Shown one piece after another: positions 6,368 to 13,046 of a stretch of 33,469 nt of DNA. Position numbers and translations under genes: made by a program. The notes beneath the pieces were generated by a model. That model was not told where the DNA came from. It saw only the letters and a list, made by a program, of their open reading frames with translations, and made no database searches. Each line of letters begins with the position of its first letter. Position 1 is the first letter of the stretch. The stretch lies in assembly GCA_016180065.1 (NCBI GenBank), contig JACPBY010000009.1, positions 1-33,469 of the forward strand. The letters are read 5' to 3'. The stretch is from Candidatus Woesearchaeota archaeon. GTDB taxonomy: Archaea; Nanobdellota; Nanobdellia; Woesearchaeales; UBA10216.

Positions 6368-6900
6368 AAAATTATAACAAATGGAGGATTTTGGGCATTT
6401 TTTTTAATGACCCGTTGCCTGAAGGCGGCGGCTTTCAGCTGCGGGAAATCGGCAGAAAGGCAAAACTGGCGCCAACTTCTGTAAAGAATTACTTGAAAAA
6501 GCTTAAGGCTGAAGGGCTGATTAGAGAGTCGAAGCACAGGGCACAGGGCTTTCCCATTTACTCAGCAAACAGGGAAAACGAGAAATACATATTTTACAAA
6601 AAGCTGAATACGCTAACTCTTGTTTTTGAATCTGGCCTTATAAGTTACCTGAACGATTTATGCATGCCTGGTGCTATTGTGCTTTTTGGGTCGGCGGCAA
6701 AAGGCGAAGACACTATAGAAAGCGACTTGGATCTGTTTATGCTTTGCAAAAAGAGGGAAGCTGAGCTTCACAGGTTTGAAAAGGTTATTGGGCGGAGGAT
6801 AAGCCTGTTCTTCACTGAAAATTTTAGCGAACTGAGCAGTGAGCTGAAGAACAACATAATAAACGGCATAAGACTGAACGGCTATTTGAAGGTGTTTTGA
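6361..6900 (+). CDS. Winged-helix plus MNT-type nucleotidyltransferase (antitoxin-like)
   Basis: The 179-residue protein joins a winged-helix DNA-binding domain (about residues 5-70, LREIGRKAKLAPTSVKNYLKKL as the HTH) to a minimal nucleotidyltransferase domain. The catalytic signature is GAIVLFGSAAKG...ESDLDL, with GS at 110-111 and metal ligands D122 and D124. MNT proteins paired with HEPN proteins form a known TA type in which the MNT enzyme can AMPylate the HEPN toxin. Here the HEPN gene begins one base after this stop. The transcript is probably leaderless (TATA centre about 6333). The fused DNA-binding domain suggests it also represses its own promoter, which carries inverted repeats. 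Confidence 0.8.
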   Translation: MLQNYNKWRILGIFFNDPLPEGGGFQLREIGRKAKLAPTSVKNYLKKLKAEGLIRESKHRAQGFPIYSANRENEKYIFYKKLNTLTLVFESGLISYLNDLCMPGAIVLFGSAAKGEDTIESDLDLFMLCKKREAELHRFEKVIGRRISLFFTENFSELSSELKNNIINGIRLNGYLKVF

Positions 6901-6901
6901 A

Positions 6902-7332
6902 ATGGGAGAAGAGCTCGTCAAAATAACACCGGATAGGGAAAGAGCAATGTCAATTATGAAAATGGCCGAAACGACGCTTGAGCTTGTGAAAAGCCTTGAC
7001 GCTGCCAAATTCAGCTCAAACATTGTGAAGGATTATTATGACACGATAAGGGAGCTGCTGTCAATTGTTGCTCTCTTGGATGGCTTTAAAACTCAAGGCC
7101 AAGGCGCCCACAAAAAGCTCATAGAATACATAGGTAGGGCTTATAAGCTGCTCTCAGAGCATGAACTTTCGTTAATAGATGACTTAAGAATAGCCCGAAC
7201 AAGATTGCATACGATGGCTTCTTTGTGCCTCCCGATTACCTGCCAAGAAACAAAGAAGCCATAGAAAGCATTGCAGATAAGCTAAAGCAGTTTGTGAATG
7301 AGAAGTTTAATGAACGTGAAGGCAAGGCGTGA
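6902..7332 (+). pseudogene. HEPN-domain partner of the MNT gene, frameshifted
   Basis: The first 100 residues or so form the helical HEPN core (PDRERAMSIMKMAETTLELV; YYDTIRELLSIVALLDGF; IDDLRIAR). Near 7197-7206 the frame breaks: as read, it ends early at 7264 with an unrelated tail (TRLHTMASLCLP). In the frame shifted by one missing base the conserved end appears: NKIAYDGFFVPPDY, then PRNKEAIESIADKLKQFV, stopping at 7330-7332. Restoring one base near CCCGAAC would give about 143 residues with RNKIAYDGFF in place. This may be a true mutation, a sequencing error or programmed frameshifting. The RNxxxH active-site His of toxic HEPN RNases is Tyr here, so RNase activity is doubtful even if intact. 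Confidence 0.7.
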
Positions 7333-7410
7333 AGTTACTATAGCTGGACTGCTGATGCGTCATTTACCCTGAGATATCCGCTACAAGGCAGATAAGAATC
7401 TTGCCATGTT

Positions 7411-7530
7411 GTTTTTCCGCCTTTTCCGCTTTTCTTCCGCAAAAACGGCTTTTTTCTGAAAGGATTCCGGTTCGTTCCGGAATTGCTGCGAATTTGCCGG
7501 AATTCCGACGGAAAAACGGCAGAAAGGCAT
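7411..7530 (-). repeat. Degenerate 120-bp repeat, copy B
   Basis: This is the partner of copy A (4386-4505), aligned without gaps. Here the minus strand contains a complete 49-residue ORF (7381-7530) rich in Lys/Arg (PESFQKKAVFAEEKRKRRKN). Both copies follow the 3' end of a plus-strand operon and precede a plus-strand gene, so a 3'-UTR or spacer function is possible. The rest of 7333-7560 shows no gene. Confidence 0.6.
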
Positions 7531-7572
7531 TTTAATCCTGGTTCTACAGGTGTTGTTGAGGTGATAGAATTT

Positions 7573-8955
7573 ATGCCAGAAATGTTGATAAAATCATTTT
7601 CACCCTTTGTGGTTGCAGCCGTAATTATCCTGTTCTATGCACACCCGGCAGCAGCTGCAGCCGCAAATGGCAACGTGATAATATCGCAGGTCCTTTACGA
7701 CCCAGCCAATTCAGAGTCTGGTGGGGAGGCCGTTGAGCTGTACAACCCGACAGCTTTTTCTGTAAACCTGAGTGGATGGGCTCTGGCTACGGAAACTTCC
7801 CAAACAGACCTGGCATTCCCGGCCAATGCTGTTATTTGCAGCGGCTGCTATTACCTTGCTGCTGATGCAGGATGGCCTGCCTTAAAGGACAACAGCAGCT
7901 GGCCGAATGCTGACTTTGAAGAGGCAATGACATTAGCCAATACCGACGCAGGGGTTGCATTGAAGGATACAAACAGCACAGTCATTGATGCAGTCGGCTG
8001 GGGCAGTGCTGCGAATATTGGTCCAGGCTTGTTTGAGGGAACTCCGCACAGCGGCGGCGGAAATGCGCTTAAAAGAAAAGAGGCGAATGGCAGCTACATT
8101 GATACTAACAACAACACAGAAGATTTTGCGGAAGTTACGCCTGATTTCCGCAATAGCAACTCTTCACGCTCTTCAGCAGCGAATTCAAATGCTGAAATCC
8201 AAGTAACAATAGTTGTTTCAGGCTCGGGGCCGACAATAAGCCTGCTAAGGGTTTTAACTGACGATGACGGCCTTTTGCCCGGGATTCAGGTAAGCCCCGT
8301 GCCGAAAAGCAACAGGACAGTAAATGTAGAAGCGGTTGTTGCAGATGACAACGGATTGCAGGACATTTCAGCTGTTTCTCTGGCTTTTAACGGCACGAAT
8401 TTTATCATGGCAAAAAAAAGTGAAATCAACACTACAGCAGCAACATATCATGGAAGTTTCAACATGTCCGGCAGCTTTCCAGCAGGCAACCACACAATTT
8501 CGGTAACTGCAACCGATAATTCAGGATTTATTGCTGGCTCTTCTGCAGGCTTTGAATACATGACGATGGCTGCTATTGAGGCAGATGCCAGTTCGGTGGT
8601 GTTTTTCGCCTCGCCAGGCCTGGCTTATGAGATGATTGGCGATAACTCGGCAGAAACTGCAGCGAACATCACAATATCGAACGTAGGGAATGTCATGCTT
8701 GACTTTGATGTCTGGGCAACGAACTTCACGTCAGGCAGCAGCGTAATGGATGCATCAATGCTCAGCTACACACTCAACGGCAACTACAGCGACCCTAAGC
8801 TTGGAGGAGCAATGGCAAATGCAAAGGCAAGAAAAGACGTGAACCTCAGGCCTGAGGCCACACTGGGGCTCAGCCTAAAGCTCAATGTGCCCCTGGCAAC
8901 CTCTCCGGGCAACTATTCAGGAAGAATCTCGCTTGTCGCGGTGGATTCGGGATGA
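7573..8955 (+). CDS. Secreted protein with lamin-tail domain
   Basis: The protein has 460 residues from the ATG at 7573, chosen because GAGGTGA lies eight bases upstream. A signal peptide (IKSFSPFVVAAVIILFYAHPAAAAA) is followed by a lamin-tail domain (about residues 35-150). That domain is marked by VIISQVLYDPANSESGGEAVELYNP, LSGWALAT and DAVGWG, the usual strands of this extracellular Ig-like fold. A low-complexity Asn/Ser segment and at least two more beta-sandwich regions follow (NVEAVVADDNGLQDIS...; ETAANITISNVGNVMLDFDVW). Many NxS/T sites could be glycosylated. It has no C-terminal anchor; the next gene overlaps as ATGA and does have one, so the two may form a surface complex. Ligand unknown. 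Confidence 0.75.
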   Translation: MPEMLIKSFSPFVVAAVIILFYAHPAAAAAANGNVIISQVLYDPANSESGGEAVELYNPTAFSVNLSGWALATETSQTDLAFPANAVICSGCYYLAADAGWPALKDNSSWPNADFEEAMTLANTDAGVALKDTNSTVIDAVGWGSAANIGPGLFEGTPHSGGGNALKRKEANGSYIDTNNNTEDFAEVTPDFRNSNSSRSSAANSNAEIQVTIVVSGSGPTISLLRVLTDDDGLLPGIQVSPVPKSNRTVNVEAVVADDNGLQDISAVSLAFNGTNFIMAKKSEINTTAATYHGSFNMSGSFPAGNHTISVTATDNSGFIAGSSAGFEYMTMAAIEADASSVVFFASPGLAYEMIGDNSAETAANITISNVGNVMLDFDVWATNFTSGSSVMDASMLSYTLNGNYSDPKLGGAMANAKARKDVNLRPEATLGLSLKLNVPLATSPGNYSGRISLVAVDSG

Positions 8956-9518
8956 AGCTCGGAGCTTTTTATTATTTTGCGATTGCAGCAGCTATTATTC
9001 TGGTGATTGCCGCTGCCAACGCCAAAGCCGCATCCGCCTCAGGATTTGCAGTATCGCCCTCAAGCCTTGAATTCAATGTTGAAACCGGCTCACAGGTGCA
9101 AAGGCAGCTGGCAATTTACAACATAGGCAAAGAGCCTGCGGAGTTCAGCGCAGCAAGCAGCAACCCGCAGGCGGTTGTAGTTTCGCCAAATACTGGAATA
9201 ATAAGCGGAGGCAGTAAGGCAGTAATTACGGCAACTGCAAAAGGCACAAAAGCTGGGGCAAGCAGCGGGGAAATCGTAATAGGGCTAAGCAGCGGCAGCA
9301 ACAAAGAAGTGAGCCTGTCGCTGGGCACTGCTGTTGCGGTGAAAGTCAATGTTTTGAAAGGCGCGGCCCTGGCTGCAAACGCCTTCTTTGGCGTGATGCT
9401 CTCTGCAGGCATTGTTGCGACTGGATTGGCAGGTTATTATACCCTGAAAAGGAGAGTGGGGAGGCTTTCCACCGAATTTTATTCGGCATACGACCTTTAC
9501 ACAGGAAAGAAAAGATAA
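8952..9518 (+). CDS. Membrane-anchored surface protein with one Ig-like domain
   Basis: The 188-residue product starts with a signal peptide (AFYYFAIAAAIILVIAAANAKA). A beta-sandwich domain (about residues 30-120: FAVSPSSLEFNVETGSQVQR, LAIYNIGKEPAEFSA, GEIVIGLSSGSNKEVSLSL) resembles ASH/MSP-like Ig domains. A C-terminal transmembrane helix (about residues 140-163) follows, with a short basic cytoplasmic tail ending GKKR. The start overlaps the stop of the lamin-tail gene as ATGA, so the proteins are made together, and this one could hold its partner on the cell surface. I do not recognise a specific function. Confidence 0.7.
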   Translation: MKLGAFYYFAIAAAIILVIAAANAKAASASGFAVSPSSLEFNVETGSQVQRQLAIYNIGKEPAEFSAASSNPQAVVVSPNTGIISGGSKAVITATAKGTKAGASSGEIVIGLSSGSNKEVSLSLGTAVAVKVNVLKGAALAANAFFGVMLSAGIVATGLAGYYTLKRRVGRLSTEFYSAYDLYTGKKR

Positions 9519-9524
9519 ACTTTT

Positions 9525-9550
9525 TATAGATATACATATGAATATCTATA
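9525..9550. promoter_or_regulatory. Inverted-repeat operator of the VapBC pair
   Basis: TATAGATAT (9525-9533) is the exact complement of ATATCTATA (9542-9550) with an 8-base spacer. It overlaps the end of the TATA-like box (TTTTTATAG) and ends two bases before the ATG at 9553, where VapB or the VapBC complex would bind. Confidence 0.65.
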
Positions 9551-9552
9551 CC

Positions 9553-9789
9553 ATGGCGAAAACGATAATGATTGCAGACAAGCTCTATGCGGAACTGAAA
9601 AGGCTGAAGGGCAATGACAAGAGCTTTAGTGAGGTGATAGCTGAAGCTCTTGAGAAGGCAAAGCCTAAAGAAAGGACTATAGGCGGCTTGCTGAAGTTTG
9701 CCGGAATTTTTGAAGGTGACACAGAGTACGATGAAATAAGGAAATGGTCAAAAAAGAGATGGAAGGAATGGCAGGACAAATTTGTTTAG
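9553..9789 (+). CDS. vapB: VapB-type antitoxin
   Basis: The protein has 78 residues from the ATG at 9553, which lies about 28 bases below the TATA centre; an upstream in-frame ATG at 9538 would sit inside the operator. Its first half (KTIMIADKLYAELKRLKG, then SFSEVIAEALE) is the archaeal VapB/DUF217 type with a ribbon-helix-helix-like DNA-binding part. The C-terminus (EYDEIRKWSKKRWKEWQDKF) is the charged, aromatic tail that usually wraps the toxin. The toxin gene overlaps its 3' end. It represses its own promoter and neutralises the PIN toxin. Confidence 0.8.
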   Translation: MAKTIMIADKLYAELKRLKGNDKSFSEVIAEALEKAKPKERTIGGLLKFAGIFEGDTEYDEIRKWSKKRWKEWQDKFV

Positions 9790-10148
9790 ATACCTCTGTT
9801 TGCATTGAACTGGTGAAGAGAAACAGCACTATCACAGGCTTCATTGAAGAATTTTTTGAAGCAACTGCCTTTCTCCCTTCTGTGACGGCCTTTGAACTGC
9901 TGCTGAGGAGCCGCAACTTGGAAGATGTGAAGGAATTGATACAGAAAACAAAGGTTCTTGATTTCACCAAGGAGGCAGCTGAGGAAGCGAGCAACATAGA
10001 AAAAGACTTGAAAAGCAGGGGTGCCCTGATAGGCCGCGAAGATATCTTCATCGCAGCAACAGCCATGGTCAACAATTGCGCCCTTGCCACGCTCAACACA
10101 AAGGACTTCTCGAGGATAAAGGGGCTGAAGCTGGTAAGGCTGCGGTGA
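9759..10148 (+). CDS. vapC: VapC-type PIN-domain toxin
   Basis: This PIN-domain RNase has about 130 residues. Acidic active-site positions are visible as ICLDTSVCIEL (first Asp), TAFELLLR (Glu), and GREDIFIAATAM followed by LATLNTKDF (last Asp residues). VapC toxins cleave tRNA or rRNA and stop growth when VapB is lost. Possible starts are the ATG at 9759 (used here) and at 9768, both inside the end of vapB; neither has an ideally spaced Shine-Dalgarno, and overlap with the antitoxin implies coupling. It is followed head-to-head by a tRNA gene nine bases away. Confidence 0.8.
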   Translation: MEGMAGQICLDTSVCIELVKRNSTITGFIEEFFEATAFLPSVTAFELLLRSRNLEDVKELIQKTKVLDFTKEAAEEASNIEKDLKSRGALIGREDIFIAATAMVNNCALATLNTKDFSRIKGLKLVRLR

Positions 10149-10156
10149 GGTTAATG

Positions 10157-10251
10157 CGCCGGCGACGGGATTTTCACCCGTGTTTTGAACCCGCGAGGCT
10201 TTCGCCAAGAGGGACTCAACCTCTTACCATACCATGCTAGGCGACGCCGGC
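10157..10251 (-). tRNA. tRNA-Leu (anticodon GAG) with an intron in the T-loop
   Basis: On the minus strand the 7-bp acceptor GCCGGCG (10251-10245) pairs with CGCCGGC (10164-10158). U8 and A14 are present, and the D-stem GCC pairs with GGU around a loop with GG and A21. The anticodon stem AGAGG/CCUCU closes the 7-base loop UUGAGUC, giving anticodon GAG (Leu CUY). A long variable arm (GGC-GAAA-GCC) marks a class II tRNA. The T-stem GCGGG/CCCGU encloses 20 bases instead of 7; removing 13 bases (10171-10183) leaves the canonical loop UUCAAAU. Odd points: the discriminator is G (Ser-like) rather than the A expected for Leu, position 37 is U, and no CCA is encoded. Confidence 0.8.
10171..10183 (-). 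other. Putative 13-nt tRNA intron (bulge-helix-bulge)
   Basis: On the minus strand UUCA (10189-10186) pairs with UGAA (10176-10173) as a 4-bp helix. Three-base bulges follow each strand: AAA (10185-10183) and AAU (10172-10170). The T-stem continues on the outer side. Cutting after the second base of each bulge, as archaeal splicing endonuclease does, removes 13 bases between tRNA positions 59 and 60 and restores the T-loop. No inner stem remains, so this is a relaxed form of the motif. Confidence 0.7.
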
Positions 10252-10258
10252 AAAAAGC

Positions 10259-10268
10259 TTTATATATT
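10259..10268. promoter_or_regulatory. TATA box between the tRNA and the tRNA-like fragment
   Basis: TTTATATATT can serve either strand. For the tRNA (minus) its centre is only about 13 bases from the mature 5' end, closer than usual. For the plus strand it would start a transcript near 10290, entering the tRNA-like repeat and the terminator hairpin. Confidence 0.45.
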
Positions 10269-10288
10269 CCATGACTCTTAATGGTGTT

Positions 10289-10322
10289 GAGGGACTCAAT
10301 CTCTGCGCCAAGCTAGCGGCGC
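10289..10322 (-). pseudogene. tRNA fragment: D-arm and anticodon arm copy
   Basis: GAGGGACTCAA at 10289-10299 repeats 10209-10219 exactly, and the match extends over 16 bases with one change. On the minus strand it reads as a D-arm (GCGCC/GGCGC stem with TAGCTTGG) followed by AGAGATTGAGTCCCTC, the anticodon arm of the neighbouring tRNA. There is no acceptor strand or T-arm, so it looks like a truncated duplicate. Confidence 0.55.
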
Positions 10323-10337
10323 TTTTTTTCTTTTTTT
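10305..10337 (+). terminator. Hairpin followed by T-tract
   Basis: GCGCC (10305-10309) pairs with GGCGC (10318-10322) across an 8-base loop, followed by seven Ts, a C and seven more Ts. It has the form of an intrinsic terminator for plus-strand transcripts. It overlaps the tRNA-like fragment. Confidence 0.6.
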
Positions 10338-10444
10338 GAAAAATGCAGAACCCGTTTATATAACTTCACCGGGCATATGTCCAGTGTCCAGTGCTATCCA
10401 AAAATCGTAATTCTTACAGCTACCGCCGCAAACTTTACGGAATT

Positions 10445-10798
10445 TTACTCACAGAAGCCGCCAAAACGTCTGAAGAAGCCACTGGACATTCTCAAGTTAA
10501 AAGTAGCAGTAAGCTTCATAATGTCAGCAAAAATTCCGTTCCTCAACCAGAAAACAACTAATGTTCTGTTTTGTAAGCCTGGAATAAATTCTTTTGCATT
10601 TTTCCAAAGTTCAGGTTTTTGTTTTTGATATTCTTTGCAAGCTCTTCTCCATTGTGTTGTGCCCCTAACTTTAAACTTTTGCGTTCTGCCCTCTAAAAAC
10701 TTAAGAAATTCCAACATTTTGGTTTTATCACGAAAATAAAATACAACAACACCTTTATTGAACTTTCCTCTATAATTAACTTCAAAAGAAGCGATCAT
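10445..10798 (-). CDS. Protein of unknown function in an AT-rich cassette
   Basis: This 117-residue basic protein is rich in Phe, Lys and Arg (KTKMLEFLKFLEGRTQKFKV; CKEYQKQKPELWKNAKEFI). I do not recognise the family. It has no Cys cluster, membrane helix or clear enzyme motif. Its start overlaps the TGA of the upstream broken gene as ATGA. Base composition here is visibly richer in A and T than in the flanking genes, so horizontal arrival is plausible. The region between its stop and the tRNA-like fragment (10338-10444) shows nothing else. Confidence 0.5.
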   Translation of the reverse strand: MIASFEVNYRGKFNKGVVVFYFRDKTKMLEFLKFLEGRTQKFKVRGTTQWRRACKEYQKQKPELWKNAKEFIPGLQNRTLVVFWLRNGIFADIMKLTATFNLRMSSGFFRRFGGFCE

Positions 10799-11016
10799 AT
10801 TAAAAAATTCTCTAGATTCTCTTCATAGTAATCGCCTTCCCAAAATATTAATGCTTTATACTATTTATCGCAGGGTAGAGGCAATCGGTTATTTTTCTTA
10901 TAGAATTCTATATCTCCCTGTTTAAGACCGGGGCATTCGAACTCTTTCTTACCAAAATGAAACCACCCATCGTTTCCTATGGAAGCTTTAATTTCTTTTA
11001 AATCCACTTTCGTCAT
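10795..11016 (-). pseudogene. Small gene with an in-frame amber stop, coupled to the next gene
   Basis: From the ATG at 11016 the frame reads 51 codons (WFHFGKKEFECPGLKQGD, then LPLPCDK), meets TAG at 10861-10863, and continues for 21 sensible codons (YKALIFWEGDYYEENLENFL) to a TGA at 10795. That TGA overlaps the next start as ATGA. The composition does not change across the TAG and the coupling is intact, so the amber codon looks recent or is read through. A Cys at the TAG would give CDxC, but that is a guess. A TATA-like box (about 11038-11047) lies 25 bases upstream of the start. Confidence 0.55.
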
Positions 11017-11072
11017 TACGAATAAATGATTTTATTTGTTTTAAATAATAATTGTTTCGGGTTGAAATCGAC

Positions 11073-11089
11073 GCAAAACCTCGTTTTGC
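11073..11089. terminator. Perfect 7-bp hairpin
   Basis: GCAAAAC (11073-11079) pairs with GTTTTGC (11083-11089) with the 3-base loop CTC. It lies between the 3' end of the ABCE1 gene and the promoter of the AT-rich cassette, both on the minus strand, so it probably ends the ABCE1 transcript. The rest of 11017-11156 is empty. Confidence 0.5.
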
Positions 11090-11156
11090 TTGCTCGAATT
11101 TTTGTTTTCGGTCTGCTAACAACTGTTTTACGGCTTACTGTTTTTTCGCCCAAAAT

Positions 11157-12941
11157 TCACGAATAGTAATACCTCCCTTCTGCCTTCTGCTCCCTTTCCA
11201 GCCGTGAGCCTGGGCTGTTGATTCTTGGCCTGTTGGAGTCCTTGTCCCTCCTGAGAGTGATGTCCAGGCTTTTCAGGAAGTGGTTCATTCCTGCTTCCAT
11301 TTCAAACGGGCCGTTGGCCTCTCCTGAAATGGCAGGCTGGCCCTCAAAAACCATCAGCAGGTCTGAGATGTAATCAATGAGAAGCAGGTCGTGGTCAACA
11401 ACAAGGGCTGTTTTGCCGTGCACATCCATCCTCTCGCGAATCAGCTTTGAAACCGCAATGCGCTGCTCAACGTCAAGGTAAGCTGCCGGCTCGTCCAGCA
11501 GGTAAAGGTCTGCATCTTCGGCGAGGCATCTTGCTATCATCACCCTCTGAAGCTCCCCTCCTGACAGCTCACTGACTTTTTTCAGCAGGAGAGGCTCAAG
11601 TTCCAGCTTTGCCATGAGCTGGGCATCGCTTTGGGCTCTTGCAAGCATATCGGTAACGCGCTTGTCACCAGGCTCCGTGGAGTGGATATACTGCGGCTTG
11701 TAGGAAATCCTGACATTTGCGCTTATCTCGCCATTGTCTGGCTTAATCTCGCCGGACAGCATTTTCACAAAGCTGGTTTTTCCCAGGCCGTTCTCGCCAA
11801 GAACACCGATGACGTGCCTCTTTGGCAGCTCACCGGCGGCAATTTTGAAGCGGAATGTTCCCAGCTTTTTGCCGATGCTTCCCCATTTTACAAGGCTTTC
11901 CTTGCTGATTGCTTTTTTTGGCGGCTTTGCCTCAAACTTTATCTCGTGTTGCCTGAACCGCATGTTGTCCTCTCTGATGTAGCCTTCGAGGTAGGTGTTT
12001 ATTGCTGTCCTTGCAGGCCTTGGCTTGCTTGATATGCCGTATGCCCCTGCCTCGCCGTACATTATGTGAACAGAATCCGCAAGGTAATCCATTACGATGA
12101 GGTCATGCTCAACAGCAACAACAGCAATTTCCGGCTTTGCAAGCTCTCTTATGAAGCTGCTCACCTTGATGCGCTGCTTTATGTCAAGGTAGGATGTTGG
12201 CTCGTCGAAAAGGTAAACATTCGCGTTGCTTTTCAGCACTGCTGCCGCTATTGCTATCCTTTGCAGCTCACCGCCTGAGACCTGGTTGATACCTGTTTCC
12301 AGAACATTGCCAATGTCCAAACTTTCGGCAACGGCAGCTATTTTTTTGTTATCACCGCAAACCTTGTGCAGGAGCTGCATGGCAGTTCCTTTGAATGTTT
12401 TCGGGATTGCATCGACAGCCTGGGGCTTCATTGATACTTTTATCTTGCCATCCCTGACTTTTTCAAAGAAAACCTGGGCTTCAGAGCCCTTGAACATCTG
12501 AATCAGCTTGTCAACAGGCTTTTTCTCGCCATCCGCTTTCCCGGCAGCAGCCAACCCAAAATTCGGCTGCAAGAGCTGTGCAATTACCTTCACGGCAGTG
12601 CTTTTTCCTATGCCGTTTATGCCCAGTATTCCATTAACCTGGCCGAACACAGGCACCGGCAGGCTGAACAGCGAAAAGCCGTCAACCCCAAACCTGTGAA
12701 CCGGCTTTTCAGTAAGCTTTTCAGGCAGCTTAACCATATGGATTGCGCCAAACGGGCACTTCTTCACAGTAATGCTTTCAGCATCTGTGCATATCTCCTC
12801 ATTTACCTGGGCTTTGCCATCAGGGCCGACAACGAACACCTCCCTGCCCATCCTGTTTCCAGGGCTTACCCTGATGCACAGATAACCCCCGCAGCCCTGC
12901 GGGTTGCACTTGTCCTTTTCGATAACTGCTATACGCCTCAT
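11157..12941 (-). CDS. ABCE1/RLI ribosome-recycling ATPase with a reduced Fe-S domain
   Basis: The 594-residue protein splits ribosomes after termination. An N-terminal ferredoxin-like domain (residues 1-75) precedes two ABC ATPase domains. NBD1 has GINGIGKST (107-115), VSGGELQRIAIA, YLFDEPTSYLD and EHD. NBD2 has GENGLGKTS, LSGGELQRVMIA, YLLDEPAAYLD and DHD. Of the eight canonical Cys only C12, C17, C22, C51 and C62 remain; Cys4 is Ser26 (IRVSPGN), and Cys6 and Cys7 are lost in CTDAESITVKKC. In the ferredoxin fold Cys1-3 and Cys8 bind one cluster and Cys4-7 the other, so exactly one site is dismantled. The start (ATG 12941) lies about 25 bases below a TATTTAAAT box. Length is normal for the family. 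Confidence 0.95.
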   Translation of the reverse strand: MRRIAVIEKDKCNPQGCGGYLCIRVSPGNRMGREVFVVGPDGKAQVNEEICTDAESITVKKCPFGAIHMVKLPEKLTEKPVHRFGVDGFSLFSLPVPVFGQVNGILGINGIGKSTAVKVIAQLLQPNFGLAAAGKADGEKKPVDKLIQMFKGSEAQVFFEKVRDGKIKVSMKPQAVDAIPKTFKGTAMQLLHKVCGDNKKIAAVAESLDIGNVLETGINQVSGGELQRIAIAAAVLKSNANVYLFDEPTSYLDIKQRIKVSSFIRELAKPEIAVVAVEHDLIVMDYLADSVHIMYGEAGAYGISSKPRPARTAINTYLEGYIREDNMRFRQHEIKFEAKPPKKAISKESLVKWGSIGKKLGTFRFKIAAGELPKRHVIGVLGENGLGKTSFVKMLSGEIKPDNGEISANVRISYKPQYIHSTEPGDKRVTDMLARAQSDAQLMAKLELEPLLLKKVSELSGGELQRVMIARCLAEDADLYLLDEPAAYLDVEQRIAVSKLIRERMDVHGKTALVVDHDLLLIDYISDLLMVFEGQPAISGEANGPFEMEAGMNHFLKSLDITLRRDKDSNRPRINSPGSRLEREQKAEGRYYYS

Positions 12942-13046
12942 AACCGGAAGAAAAGGCACTGCCTTATTTAAATTCTCAGGTGCACGTTTTAAAAACCGCT
13001 GCGAATTCCACAATTCTTTTATAGTCTCAGCAGCATTCAATCCCGT
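12942..13046. promoter_or_regulatory. Divergent promoter region of ABCE1 and the HTH regulator
   Basis: Two TATA-like boxes face away from each other: TTATTTAAATTC (about 12962-12973) for ABCE1 on the minus strand and CTTTTATAGT (about 13015-13024) for the regulator on the plus strand. Each lies 25-30 bases from an ATG, implying leaderless messages. Confidence 0.55.

Noticed and set aside
10377..10628. 83-codon plus-strand ORF in the AT-rich cassette
   Set aside because: It is antisense to the better-supported minus-strand gene at 10445-10798, which is coupled to an upstream frame by ATGA.
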